Assembly: GCA_950295325.1 (NCBI GenBank)
Contig: OX485805.1
Coordinates: forward strand, 43,112,758-43,176,757
Reading direction: 5' to 3'
Source: Polytrichum commune
Lineage: Eukaryota; Streptophyta; Polytrichopsida; Polytrichales; Polytrichaceae
Length of the DNA: 64,000 nucleotides
Positions 1 through 12,370 of the stretch are shown piece by piece. The notes below the pieces were generated by a model. The model ran no database searches and was not told the DNA's origin. It saw only the letters and a program-made list of their open reading frames with translations. The stretch's first letter is position 1. Each line of letters starts with the position of its first letter. The position numbers were made by a program, and so were the translations under genes.

Positions 1-660
1 AAACCTCTAACTTGGCCACTTATTAGGCTCATAATCTGAACCTAGCTTATTAACGAGTAATCTGAAACCACTAACATGGCCACTTATTAGGCTCATAATC
101 TGAACCTTCCTTATGAACTACAAATCTGAGACCTTACACATGGCCCACAAAAACCCCAATATCCCCACCCTCTCGGAATCGAGAGGGTCCCCCCCCCCTT
201 GGCCAAGTATTTAGTGGACCTCAAAACTAGACTGAAAATCTGGAATTAGATTACATACTAGAAATCTGAACCCTCTAATATGGCCACATATTAGGCTCAA
301 AATCTGAACATAGCTTATCAAGTACAAATCTGAAACCTCTAACTTGGCCACTTATTAGGCTCATAATCAGAACCTTGCTTATCAACTACAAATCTGAAAC
401 CTCAAATTGGCCACTTATGAGACTCATAATCTGAACCTTGCTTATCAACTAGAAGTCTGAAACCTCAAACATGGCCACTTATACGACTCAAAATCAGAAC
501 TTAGCTTATATTCTAGAAAACTGAAACCTTAACCAGGCCAGTTATTCGGCTGAGAATCTGAACTTAGCTTATTAACTAGAAATCTGAGACATCAACCTGG
601 CCACTTATTCGACTCATGATCTGAATTTAGCTTATCTAATTCAAATCCGAAACCTCAACA
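1..660. repeat. Minisatellite array, left block
   Basis: Imperfect tandem copies of a unit of about 67 bp. Each carries phrases such as AAATCTGAACC, CTTATCAACTAC, AACATGGCCAC and TTATTAGGCTCAT. One copy of the hairpin CTCTCGGAATCGAGAG lies near 171-190. The array continues after the gene at 636-2456, so the gene sits inside one repeat field. No coding potential is seen. Confidence 0.9.
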
Positions 661-2456
661 TGGCCCACTAATACCCCACTATCCCCTTGAAATCCGAAAC
701 CTTGGCATGACCCACTCGAATCCCACATGTAGAATGGAAAGGAAGAAACGGAGTCAAAATACTGAGGATGCACCTGAGCCCAGAAAGAAGCTTTGTTGAG
801 CCAGTTGTCGAGGACTTTCTCCCTAAGAGGGAGATCGGAGGGAAATCTATTCTTATCCTTGACCTCGGGAGGAGAGTTCCACCAACGTAGCCACTTGGCC
901 TTGAAGTGGGAATCTACATGTGTGGTGGCCACCTTTTGAAGTTTCTCAATTGTCATATCAGTGACCAGGAAAGCGGAGAAATGACGGTCAATCTGCCACA
1001 TAGAAGAAAGATAAGTAAAATAAAGATAAAACAAGCACGGCAAAATTCATAGGAGGATGAAAAACTAAACCAAAAAACAAAGATAGGAGAGACACCTCGT
1101 TGAAGAAATCATCACCGTTGTCCTTGTGGGCAACGGAAATGAACTTCTCAAAGTTCCGAGAACGAATGGTTTTGATCAACCTATCTTGGGCTTTTGTCAT
1201 AGCATTCCAAATATCGGTAGCAGTTCTCTGAGCCTCCGGAGTAGCCTCACGATATAACCTTGCCGCGGTATCAGCCGCGTTGGATATCTCCCTCTGAAAA
1301 AAACAAAAATAAGGATAAGAAGCGCACATAGACGTGGGAGAAGGATGGGAGTGGAAAATGTACACAAAATTTACCTTGTATAAGAACTTGACGAAGACAT
1401 CTAATGTCAGGGGATACCAAGTAGGACTCTTCTCCATCTTGGACTCACACATCTTGTAGTCCGAAACGGAAAGGAGGTCTTTGAACTCCTCTAGCCTCAT
1501 CTTTCCAAACGTGCGAATGCGAAGTAACTTGGCGGGGAGGTTGTCCTTAACATGGTCATGCTCCGTGGACCTAGACAAATAAAATGTTAGAGGAGAAAAT
1601 ACGAACAAACAAAAGAGACGATCAACAACATTAAATGTTGAACTCACCAGTTGATGTCATTCATAGCATTAAGAAAGAGAGCGGTGCAATTTCTTGCATC
1701 CACCACAATACAATCAGCCCATATATGCCAATTTTTGTCCAACGGGTGATGATTGTTGATATGCCTCCACCAAGCTGTCAATCGATGGTTCCCTTCCCAC
1801 ACGAAGCACATTTTGCCAACAAAGTAAGCAAGGTCGGAGTCTTTTTGGAGTATGGCATCAAACTCTGCATTGGCCTCCTGCCATAATGGACTCCAGGAGG
1901 ACTTGATGTCATCGGAGACATCAAGAGGCTCATCGAGGTTGTTGTATGCTGAGACGTACATAGCTCGGTCACCATCACGATACCCCATCACAAACTCATT
2001 CTCCAAACGAGAAACATCAACGTCGTTGATTGGCCGAACAAGAGGAAGAGTCCGCAACCGACACAATGGAATTGAGAAACGAGACTTCCCTAGAGGCTTG
2101 AATCGAACCCGCTGAATCACGGTGTTGGAGTCTTGTTTTTGCGATCTACGAATCGTTAACTCTGCTTCAGCTGGATTCGACTCAGCAAGAGGTCTTATGC
2201 AGTCGGGTATAGCCGGAACATCAATCTACAACATAAGAGAAAGAAAGCATAAGAAAAGAACTCTAAACCCAGAATGTCAATGCAACATTGATACAATACA
2301 AGAACACTTGTATCAGATGAACGAATCAAACACCTCTTCTTGTGAGATGTCATCCAAAGCCGCATGGCTAGCCTCAGGAGGCGACAATATAACAACCCCA
2401 TCCGCCATGTATTGCACCCGTGCTACAGTAAGACCCAAAGACTCCGATGCCTGCAT
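636..2456 (-). CDS. Five-exon gene, hypothetical protein with a ParB-like EGNHR motif
   Basis: Five minus-strand exons join with consistent phase: 2456-2334, 2225-1648, 1570-1375, 1293-1096 and 992-636. The introns are 108, 77, 81 and 103 bp, all GT-AG, with pyrimidine-rich acceptors. Joined, they give roughly 480 residues without a stop. Exon 2 contains the segment CFVWEGNHRLTAW. Its [DE]GNHR core resembles the DGxHRxxA box of ParB/sulfiredoxin-fold proteins, and I recall similar uncharacterised proteins in non-seed plants. Both are inference, and no catalytic role can be claimed. The middle exons are rich in charged helices and the last exon has several Trp residues. The start is uncertain: ATG at 2456 and ATG at 2408 (MADGVVIL) are both in frame, and 2450 is also a good splice acceptor, so an upstream exon is possible. 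The intact splice chain suggests a functional or recently functional gene, although minisatellite lies on both sides. Confidence 0.65.
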
Positions 2457-2639
2457 GCACATAATACACCTTAAGACACTAGAAAACACAACAAAGCATA
2501 GTCTTTGCAAAATTAGAAACCTCCAACCTGCCCCAGTAATCCTAGATGACCCACCCTGTCGATTCCAAGAAAAATCCCCTTATTCACTATATCTCCAAAT
2601 CAGAATCCACTATTGACAACAAAGAACTCCACCTGGGCC

Positions 2640-5600
2640 CCTCACACCCACCCTTTGGTTTCCGAGAGGGTCTAAAACTTGGACTCATAATCTGATCTTA
2701 ACGTATATAGTAGAAATCTGAACCCTCTAACATGGCCACACATTAGGCTCAAAATCTGAACCAAGCTCATTAATTACAAAGCTGAAACCTTACACATGGC
2801 CCACTAAGACCCCACTATACCCACCCTCTCCGAATCGAGAGGGTCCCCCCCCTGTCCAAATATTTAGTGCACCTCAAAACTAGACTGAGAATCTGGAATT
2901 AGCTTACACACTAGAAATTTGAACCCTCTAACATGGCCACATATTAGGCTCAAAATCTGAACCTAGCTCGTTAACTACAAATCTGAAACCACTAATATGG
3001 CCACTTATTAGGCTCATAATCAAAACCTTGCTTATCAAATACAAAGTTGAAACCTTACAAATGGCCCACTAAGACCCCACTATCCCCACCCTCTCGGAAT
3101 CGAGAGGGTCCCCCCCCCTTGGCCAAATATTTAGTGGACCTCAAAACTAGACTCAAAATATGGAATTAGCTTACACACTAGAAATTTGAACCCTCTAACA
3201 TGGCCACATATTAGGCTCAAAATATGAACCTAGCTCGTTAACTACAAATCTGAAACCACTAATATGGCCACTTATTAGGCTCATAATCAAAACCTTGCTT
3301 ATCAAATACAAAGCTGAAACCTTACACATGGCCCACTAAGACCCCACTATCCCCACCCTCTCGGAATCGAGAGGGTCCCCCCACCCTGTCCAAATATTTA
3401 GTGCACCTCAAAACTAGACTGAGAATCTGGAATTAGCTTACACACTAGAAATCTGAACCCTCTAGCATGGCCACATTTTAGGCCTAAAATCTGAACCTAG
3501 CTCATTAACTACAAATCTGATACCTTAATATGGCCCACTAAAACCCCTCTTACCCCACCCTCTCGGAATCGAGAGGCCCTTCCCCCTTGTCCAACTATTT
3601 CTTTGACCTCAAAATTAGACTGAGAATCTGTAATTAGCTTACACACTAGAAATCTGAACCCTCTAACATGGCCACATTTTAGGCCTGAAATCTGAACCTA
3701 GCTCATTAACTACAAATCTGATACCTTAATATGGCCCACTAAAACCCCTCTTACACCACCCTCTCGGAATCGAGAGGCCCTTCCCCCTTGTCCAATTATT
3801 TCTTTGACCTCAAAATTAGACTCAAAATCTGGAATTAGCTTACACACTAGAAATTTGAACCCTCTTACATGGCCACATTTTAGGCTCATAATCTGAACCT
3901 AGCTCATTAACTACAAATCTGACACCTTAACATGGCCCACTAAAACCCCTCTTACCCCACCCTCTCGGAATCGAGAGGCCCCGCCCCGGTCCAAATATTG
4001 CTTTGAATTCAAAATTAGACTCAAAATCTGAACCTAGCCTGTCAAGTACAAATCTAAAACCTCTCACTTGGCCCCCAAAAATCCCACTATCCCCACCCTC
4101 TCGGAATCGAGAGGCCCTTCCCCCTTGTGCAACTATTTCTTTGACGTCAAAATTAGACTCAAAATCTGGAATTAGCTTACACACTAGAAATCTGAACCCT
4201 CTTAGAATGGCCACATATTAGCCTCATAATCTGAACCTAGCTCATTAACTACAAATCTAATACCTTAACATGGCCCACTAAAACCCCTCTTACCCCACCC
4301 TCTCGGAATCGAGAGGCCCTTCCCCCTTGTCCAACTATTTCTTTGACCTCAAAATTAGACTGAAAATCTGGAATTAGCTTACACACCTGAAATCTGAACC
4401 CTCTTACATGGCCACATTTTAGGCTCATAATCTGAACCTAGCTCATTAACTACAAATCTAATACCTTAACATGGCCCACTAAAACCCCTCTTACCCCACC
4501 CTTTCGGAATCGAGAGGCCCTTCCCCCTTGTCCAACTATTTCTTTGACCTCAAAATTAGACTCAAAATCTGGAATTAGCTTACACACTAGAAATCTGAAC
4601 CCTCTTAGAATGGCCACATATTAGCCTCATAATCTGAACCTAGCTCATTAACTACAAATCTAATACCTTAACATGGCCCACTAAAACCCCTCTTACCCCA
4701 CCCTCTCGGAATCGAGAGGCCCTTCCCCTTGTCCAACTATTTCTTTGACCTCAAAATTAGACTCAAAAACTGGAATTAGCTTACACACTAGAAATCTGAA
4801 CCCTCTTACATGGCCACATTTTAGGCTCATAATCTGAACCTAGCTCATTAACTACAAATCGGATACCTTAACATGGCCCACTAAAACCCCTCTTACCCCA
4901 CCCTCTTGGAAACGAGAGCCCCCCCCCCCCCGGTCCAAATATTGCTTTGAACTCAAAATTAGACTCAAAATCTGAACCTAGCCTATCAAGTACAAATCTG
5001 AAACCTCTCACTTGGCCCCCAAAAATCCCACTATCCCCACCCTCTCGGAATCGAGAGGCCCTTCCCCCTTGTGCAACTATTTCTTTGACCTCAAAATTAG
5101 ACTCAAAATGTGGAATTAGCTTACACACTAGATATCTGAACTCTCTTACATGGCCACATATTAGGCTCAAAATCTGAACCTTATATCCCTCCTAATCTGA
5201 ACCTCCGTTATCAAGACCAAATCTGAAACCTCTAACTTGGCGAATAATTAGGCTCATAATCTGAACCTTTCTTATCAACTACAAATCTGATACCACAAGC
5301 ATGGCCACTTCTTTTCCTCATAATCTGAACCTAGCTTATCAAGTACAAAATCTGAAACCTCTAACTTGGCCAATTATTATGCTCATAATCTGAACCTTGC
5401 TTATCAACTACAACTCTGGAACCTCTAACATGGCCACTAATTAGACTCAAAATCTGGAATTAGCTTAGACACTAGAAATCTGAACCCTCTTACATGGCCA
5501 CATTTTAGGCTCAAAATCTGAACCTAGCTCATTAACTACAAATCCGATACCTTAACACGGCCCACTAAAACCCCTCTTCCACCACCCTCTCGGAATCGAG

Positions 5601-6360
5601 AGGCCCTTCCCCCTTGTCCAACTATTTCTCTGACCTCAAAATTAGACTGGAAATCTGGAATTAGCTTACATACTAGATTTATGAACCCTCTAACGTGGCC
5701 ACATTTTAGGCTCATAATCTGAACCTAGCTCATTAACTACAAATCCGATACCTTAACACGGCCCACTAAAACCCCTCTTGCACCACCCTCTCGGAATCGA
5801 GATGCCCTTCCCCCTTGTCCAACTATTTCTTTGACCTCAAAATTAGACTCAAAATCTGGAATTAACTTGCACACTAGAAATCTGAACCCTCTTACATGGC
5901 CACATATTAGGCTCAAAATTTGAACCTAGCCTATCAACTACAAATCTGAAACCTCTCACTTGGCCACTTATTAGGCTCATAATCTGAACCTTGCTTATCA
6001 ACTACAAATCTGAAACCGCAAACATGGCCACTTATATCCCTCATAATCTGAACCTAGCTTATCAACTACAACTCTGAAACCTCTAACATGGCCACTAATT
6101 AGGCTCATAATCTGAACCTTGCTTATCAACTACAAATCTGAAACCTCTAACATGGCCACTTATTAGGCTCATAATCTGAACCTTGCTTATCAACTCCAAA
6201 TCTGAAACCTCTAACTTGGCCACTTATTAGGCTCATAATCTGAACCTTGCTTATCAACTACAAATCTGATACCGCAAGCATGGCCATTTATTAGGGTCAT
6301 AATCTGAACCTTGCTTATCAACTACAAATCTAAAAGCTCTAACATGGCCACTTATTTAAA
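2640..6360. repeat. Minisatellite with about 200-bp higher-order unit and hairpin
   Basis: Continuation of the left array. Between about 3550 and 5800 the hairpin sequence CTCTCGGAATCGAGAG recurs at spacings near 200 bp, with two steps near 140 bp. It is followed by a C-rich stretch and the phrase TTTCTTTGACCTCAAAATTAG. Toward 5200-6360 the hairpin disappears and only the shorter monomer of about 67 bp remains. Short ORFs here (for example 3927-4214 and 4868-5170) encode the repeat itself and are near-copies of each other. I do not regard them as genes. Confidence 0.9.
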
Positions 6361-6874
6361 CAGAATGCATGTTTTAACATCAAACCTGTCTATGCCGAAC
6401 TTCTCCGAGCTATGGGATTGTGGATGCTCCTTCCACATTCGACACTACACCGCAAGGTTGTCGGCAAGGGTTTCCTCCTCCCTTCTCTCTCCGAACGACA
6501 AACTAGGTTAGCCGCAATGGTTCCTTGGTGTCGGCTACGGTGGACTACCTCCATCTATTTTCGAACTCTTCTATTTCCTAGGTACCTTCCCCCCAAATAT
6601 AATGGGCCGAAAGCCTTCTTGCTATGGGCCATGTTTGGGAGGTGGCGGCCCCGCACAACTTCGTGCTTAGCCAATACCCTATTCGTGGTGCATAATTGTT
6701 GACCCTCTCGTTTCCAAGAGGGTTTGGTTGTATATCCCCATCTCACCAACTTTAACAAAAAGAGAGCTTTCAACATTCAACATGTTGGTCATGAAGAATC
6801 ACATTACATAACTAAATATTAAATGCCATCTTGTAAATTACCTAAATGTATATCTGAGGCTAGTGCATAATACG
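6361..6874. other. Intergenic stretch, no gene recognised
   Basis: The minisatellite ends near 6360. A stretch of ordinary base composition follows, with short ORFs (6412-6702 plus, 6555-6776 minus) that resemble nothing I know. Near 6703-6727 an ACCCTCTC...GAGAGGGT hairpin like that of the minisatellite occurs once more. This may be the boundary between the repeat field and the transposase-bearing element, but I found no terminal inverted repeat. Confidence 0.5.
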
Positions 6875-7234
6875 CTAAACCAAACTTACTGTGCCCATTG
6901 AGTCCTCCTTTGTCTCCTCCTCATATTCGCTTGAATCGGAATCGCTTCGATGCTCGCTCTCTCCCATCGATTGTTCTTGTGATCCACCCTTCTCCCGTTC
7001 TTCCTCTATCCGTTCCAGTTCCTCGTTCCTGCTAGACGTCCCTGTCTCTGCCTCTCCGCCCGTCTTCCTCAAATCTGTTGGTTGCTCACTTCCTTGTGTA
7101 CAGGATTGCTCCTTCTTTCTCAGTTCTCTCCGTCTCCTCTGTTTTGAATTGCTAAAACTTGTGCCTCCCTTTCTTTTCTTTCTCTTTCTTCCAGGATCGG
7201 CAGTGGAGACTTGACTATTTCCTGGTTCCTTCAT
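6875..7234 (-). CDS. Highly charged ORF, possible accessory protein
   Basis: From ATG at 7234 this ORF encodes about 119 residues. The first half is very basic (clusters GRKRKKRK and KQRRRRELRKK, resembling nuclear localisation signals). The second half is acidic and Ser/Glu rich. It lies antisense to the region upstream of the transposase at 7556-11211 and mirrors another charged minus-strand ORF at 11371-11838. I recognise no family. It could be an exon of an accessory gene of the same element or a chance ORF; the sharp basic/acidic split slightly favours coding. Confidence 0.3.
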   Translation of the reverse strand: MKEPGNSQVSTADPGRKRKKRKGGTSFSNSKQRRRRELRKKEQSCTQGSEQPTDLRKTGGEAETGTSSRNEELERIEEEREKGGSQEQSMGESEHRSDSDSSEYEEETKEDSMGTVSLV

Positions 7235-7555
7235 GTGTGCGTCCCGGTTTCCCAATACTCGTCTCTCTCCTATCCTCTTCTATTAGGGCATCGCATTCAC
7301 ATAATAACTCGTTCCTTTGCTTGTATTGTTCTTTATATTGCCAGTGCTTGAGGTTAGGGTTTCCTTCTTTTGGCAGCCGTCCCTTGTTTTCCCTTTTTGG
7401 CATCCTCCCCCTACTCCTTTTTTATATACATTAGTTCCTCGAATTCTGTTCCTTCGGTGATGCACATGGTGACATCACAACGTTTGTCTTCACCATTCTT
7501 CTTCCTTATAAATCTTTGCATCTTTGTGCATTTACGTTTCTGTTTTTTTGCCTTC

Positions 7556-10500
7556 ATGGCTTCCAGCTCAATGGCCGAACTTCGTTCCAATGCCAACGAT
7601 GTCCCTATTCTCTTCCCCATTGGTGCACATGGTATTGCTGTTGTCTCGGAGCTTCATCTTAGCATTAGGTTCTCTCTTCAAGTTAATACAATATGGGTAG
7701 ATCGTGAGATCTTCAATGATACTGGATTGCTCGTTCATACATTCCATGAGCCCTCCAAGGTAACTGACAATGGCAATGTAGTGTGGGAGCTTGGCGCAGG
7801 AAAGTATAGGGTTTGGGGCTGGCCAGATTCTCGGATGGGAGTGTCAACAGAACTCCATGCTCCTCTTCGATCTTCCACTACTGACTTTAGCACACCTCCG
7901 GTAGTAAGTGTCAAGACCGAGCCTGACATAGACAACGTTGTAGACTTGTCTGATTCTTCGACTGAAGATGTATCTATGAGGAATGCTGATGTTCATGATT
8001 CCCCTCCTTTGTTTCCCTCTGATTCCTTTGTAACGCCTTCACCTTCTCGCTATGTTCCTTTATCTCCTTCCGTACCGTCTACGTCCAAACCTCCTCCACC
8101 TATTGTTCAATGTCTTCGTCGTCTAGGTTCTATACCCGGTAGTAAAAGCGTCCTCAAGAAAATAGATTACGATAAGATCAAAATCCAAGAGGTTAATCAC
8201 CTCCCCCCTCGTTTCGATGGTACCCAGTTATTTGTCCTGCCTCCACCAGAAGTGTCTTCATCTCTTTCCAGGGCCAGGTCCATGGACGGCATGGACAAGC
8301 AATATGATGGCCATGTTTGGACGAAGACTCAAACCACCAACATTACAAACGACGTTGGCCTTGTATTTCGTTCCTCTACCTGTGTTGGCCATCTCCAATG
8401 CCAAAACACTTGTTGTGATTTCCTTCAACGCGCCCATCGTATCTCTCATGTCAACGACACGGAATTTGATGGTTTCACTACTCAGCCTTTCCCTCTCTCT
8501 GGCATTGTGCCATCCGGATCTACTCTTGTGTGCAGGATCTGCAAACAGCCTCCCAAATGCATTGCACTTTGCGAGGCGAATATTTTCTACGTCCATGGGA
8601 AGAATTTCTCCCAAAGGGCCTGCATTCATATCGGAAACCATCAACATCCAGTGAAGGTTGGGGACTGCAGAGACAGTCGGAAGCGCATCAATGCTCTTCT
8701 CGAGGAGCACGTTGAGCGTGCGCCTCAGGCCACGTACAACAATATCGTCCTTGAAGCCAGCAAGGACATTGTTGGTGAGTTCCTCCTTTCTGAAAATAGT
8801 GAGAAACACCGTCTCCTCTCCTTAACAGAGCTCGAACCTGTGTTTGAGAGTTGTAGAGGGTTGAATTCCCCAAACCTTCGATCTAAGGTTACCTCTTTCA
8901 AATTTTTGCGGAGGTTCGGTGTTATGGATGGCATCGCAAAGCTCCGAGGCGTTAGCAATTGGGCCTACGTCCAACGGAACCAATTCCCAGGACAAGGTGA
9001 CGATGCCGACAAGGTGTTCGTCTTCAAGATGTCCGAGGTTGGTCCTGGAAGCGGGGTGGATTTGGTTCGTCGGATGCAACCGGGTGGGGACCTTGAGAAC
9101 GCCTGGATTATGTCCGATCACGTCAAGCGGGTCAAAGGGTGGACCACCATGGCCGCTCATGTCTACGATGGGACTTATCAACGGGTCATGACCATTTCAT
9201 GTTGTGATTTCCAATCGGAGGATAAGGATGCCCAAGTGCTCTTCTGGCAGAACCTCAACCATGTCATGGCCCGCCACGGTATCCCGCATCCTAACTTTAT
9301 TGGCTTCATGGCGGACAGTGCGCAAGCCAATTGGAACGCTGTGCGCATTGTGTATGATTCAGGAGATCCCAAAGTTCCTATGGAGGGCCGTGAGCGCACT
9401 TGTTTTTTCCATTGGAAACAGTCGCTCGAGAAACATACGAAATCCTACATAAAGCATGAGTTACAAGACCAACATAGACACCTTTGCCTTCAATATTGCA
9501 ATGCGTCCTCTATAGCAGAGGCGGAGACTATGTACCTAGCTATCAAGGCTTGGTGGGCATCATCGAATTGTACAAGTGAGGACGGTCTCAAGCACCTCCA
9601 GCTATGGCTTGCTTTCTGGCACTTCCGCTACCTTCAATGGGGATGGTTTCATGGAACTGGTAAATCCCCTTCATGATTCATAATTGTCTTTTACTGGATT
9701 TAGTTTCCTCTCTATGTGCTCCCTCTAATACTCCCTCTGCACTCCCCAATCAGGAAAAGGTTCTGACTCAAGACCAGTTGGCCGAGATGCCGTCGTGCAA
9801 TCTTGCGGAGTCCGTCCACAACAAGTGGCTTCAGGCCTCGGGCAACAAGGGTGGAGATCTATACGTGGCTACGGTGGACGACTACATTCGGGCCTTCTTA
9901 CAAGTTGTTGCATACTACCAGTTCCTTAAAGGTGGAATTGGCGGAGACGGTCCAAGCAAAGAAGAACTCAAGCTCAGGGGTGCTCAACGTCGAGCTCAGC
10001 GTACTGGCGACCCCACAGTGTTGCAGAAGGTCTTGCTTGACATGCCCGGTGGGGAAGAGTTTTGCACTCGCGATCCCCACCTTGAGGGCGCCGAGGTGTT
10101 TGGATCGCAGAAGCGAAGACCAAACACTCCAATTGGTGATGATGGCGAGACCCACCGTCCGGATACCGTGAACTTCTCTTGCCCTCCCCCCGGTAAGCGA
10201 GTCACTCGCTCTCAACCTGAAACATTGCCTACTATCATTGAGGAGTCTTCCCCCTCTGTACAAGAGGTTCAAGTACCTTCACCTGCATGACTTGGTTTCC
10301 AGCGTGTCACCGCCGTGCAAGAAACCAAAGTAGATGTCTCTCTTTGGCATATTGCCCGCATACCCTATACCTCTGGGAAGTCTTGTTGGGCTAATCATGC
10401 GGGCACAAAGAAGAAGTGCACCGCAAGAATTGTCACCAATAACAAGAGCGTCCCTGCGCCGACCTACACCGGTATGTGGCATCACTACAAACTCCAATCT

Positions 10501-11211
10501 ATGAAGCGCACTGACTTCGTCTTTTGTCCAGACGACATCTGGCGTTGCGTCAAGGGCCCTCGTCGGAAATGGGTCATGCCGTTCTCTGCTGATGACCAGA
10601 AGCCACCTATTCCCCCAATCTGGCCCGTGAAGATTGGTACCAACCTCACCCGCTCGGAGATCTGTGCGCTTGAGAACGCAGGTTTTCAACTCCCACCAAA
10701 GGAGCGCATCACACCGACTCGACTCTTCACCAACTCTGCGACCCCGCTGGATATGTCTCGAATCCGTGTTCCAGAAAACCCCGACTTCATCCCTACCACA
10801 AGACTGTCTAAGCTTGTTCGGCGATCCAGCAGCGCACCTTCGGCAAAGCAGAGGCAGATGGTGGCCTCTGCTGAAGCTATGCATGCGACTGTTCTGAAGT
10901 TAACTATGATCCCTCAACCGGGATTTGGTTGCATTATCACACTGCAGTCCAAATCAGAACCCCAACCACCCATCTACCAAGTGACAGTGAGTTATCTTCC
11001 AGAGTGCAACTGCGCCTACTTCTTGGATATGATTTCCAAGTTCGGCCGCAAACGAAATTCTTATATGAATTGTAAGCATCTGTATTACATCTTCGTCAAG
11101 GTTTCTAATTTGGATGCGGAAGTGAATTTGTTCATACACGCCCCGACATTTAGTTTCAATGAGGTCAAACTCATCATGGAGGGAGGTCTCTTGAGTCAAT
11201 CTACTTCCTAG
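7556..11211 (+). CDS. Mutator-like (MULE) transposase or derived protein with zinc fingers and SWIM domain
   Basis: The ORF is open from ATG at 7556 (MASSSMAELRS) to about 9659 and continues from about 9704 to a stop at 11209-11211. Around residue 275-365 is a Cys/His cluster (LQCQNTCCDF, CRICKQPPKC, ACIHIGNHQHP) of WRKY/GCM or FLYWCH type. Residues about 530-620 show a MULE-type DDE core: VYDGTYQ, then FMADSAQANW, then RTCFFHWKQ. Near the C-terminus, ECNCAYF followed by NCKHLYYIF gives a CxC...CxH SWIM finger (about 11003-11085), usual after MULE catalytic domains. Two breaks need explaining. The frame changes between 9659 and 9704-9754, fitted by a 44-nt intron at 9660-9703. An in-frame TGA lies at 10288-10290; it would be removed by a 45-nt intron at 10258-10302, or is a real nonsense mutation. 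Expected role: nuclear transposase that cuts terminal inverted repeats, but I could not identify such repeats. Confidence 0.7.
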
Positions 11212-11370
11212 AATTCCTCTCAGCCTAGCAATACATTGGGATATGATATATGTGTCCATTTCTGGACCTCTTGTGAAGCAATAATTGATTGATAATAAAG
11301 ATATAATCTCAATGATTATGTTTATTCCATTCAAAGTATCGTATTACAATGTATCATTTGTCTATCAACT

Positions 11371-11838
11371 CTATTTTCGTTTAGCATACTTCTTGGATGA
11401 TTCCGAGGAAGGTGGACCCGGTCGAAGCAAATCCATATAAGAAACTGTCTTATCTCTCTTTCGATCCTTCAGCGGAAGATGATGCGGCGGCAAGGCTCTC
11501 ATCCGTTCGCGAAATGAAATAGACTTTGAAGATTCCCCTTCCACCTTCACCTCCTCCTCCGTTTCGTTCGATTTGTCTTCATCCAAATCAGCGTCCTTCT
11601 CGGGCACATCTTCCTGCCTCTTTTCTTTTTTCTCACGTTGTTTTTGCTCCTCCCGCGTCCTCCACCTCCATGCTTGTGTAGACTGCGAAAATGAAGTCAG
11701 GTCGTAGTCATCACTACTTCGATTTCCAGCAGCAAACGAAAATTCCGGCGATAAATTAACCGGAATATGAGGATCTCCTAGACTTCTAATTTCCTTATCC
11801 CATTTTAATCCAGCAAACATGTCTCTTTCATCACCCAT
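11371..11838 (-). CDS. Charged hypothetical protein, about 155 aa
   Basis: The ATG at 11838 (MGDERDMFAGLKWDKEIRS) opens 155 codons on the strand opposite the neighbouring transposase, starting about 160 bp beyond its stop and converging on it. The middle is a long mixed-charge helix (REEQKQREKKEKRQEDV, then acidic DLDEDKSNETEEEVKVEG). The end is Lys/Arg rich (KKYAKRK). No domain is recognised. Its composition resembles disordered nuclear proteins. It may be an accessory gene of the same mobile element, or an unrelated small gene. Confidence 0.4.
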   Translation of the reverse strand: MGDERDMFAGLKWDKEIRSLGDPHIPVNLSPEFSFAAGNRSSDDYDLTSFSQSTQAWRWRTREEQKQREKKEKRQEDVPEKDADLDEDKSNETEEEVKVEGESSKSISFRERMRALPPHHLPLKDRKRDKTVSYMDLLRPGPPSSESSKKYAKRK

Positions 11839-11880
11839 TGTATGTAAGTGTATATACGATGATGTTGGGTATGAGTCCAA

Positions 11881-12290
11881 TATATAATCTATTCGGCCAC
11901 AAACGATAATTGCTAAAGTCCAAGCTATAGAGTAGACTCACATATAAGACAAAGAGAAAAGTGATGAATAAAAACGAAGGAAGTTGATTATTTTGATTCC
12001 TTTGTATTTTGATTGACTCATTCTTCAATTATACCAATCTCAGAAAATCCATTTTCATTGATTTTTTCTTATAATCATCCATGGTTTTAACAATTCAACC
12101 ACCTCGCGGTCTCCAAACTTAGTAAGACCATTTCAATTTCAGGGCATTTTTGTTTATTTTATTACCTATAATTCCCACGGAAATAGGTCCAATTTTTTCA
12201 AATTTTGGCAGATTCTGGAATATTCTAGGTATATTCTTGTCTATTTTTTAAACATTCCTATTTTTATCTGGAAGGTTTGCTATTTTTATT
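11881..12290. other. AT-rich spacer, nothing recognised
   Basis: AT-rich DNA with T runs. No ORF longer than 65 codons and no repeat beyond homopolymers. It ends with a short pyrimidine-rich tandem motif (CTCTCCG/CTCTACG) at about 12300-12350, just before the FCP1-like gene. Confidence 0.5.
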
Positions 12291-12370
12291 TCATCTATGC
12301 TCTCCGCTCTCCAAATCTACGCTCTCCGCTCTCCGCTCTACGTTCTACGCTCACATACAAGTGTCGTCCC

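Noticed and set aside
3927-5177. Two near-identical ORFs of 95-100 codons in the minisatellite
   Set aside because: They are translations of the higher-order repeat, present in both strands with similar length, and with no sign of coding constraint.
7370-7555. N-terminal extension of the transposase from an upstream start
   Set aside because: The added segment is a hydrophobic, T-rich translation unlike the rest. ATG at 7556 gives a conventional start.
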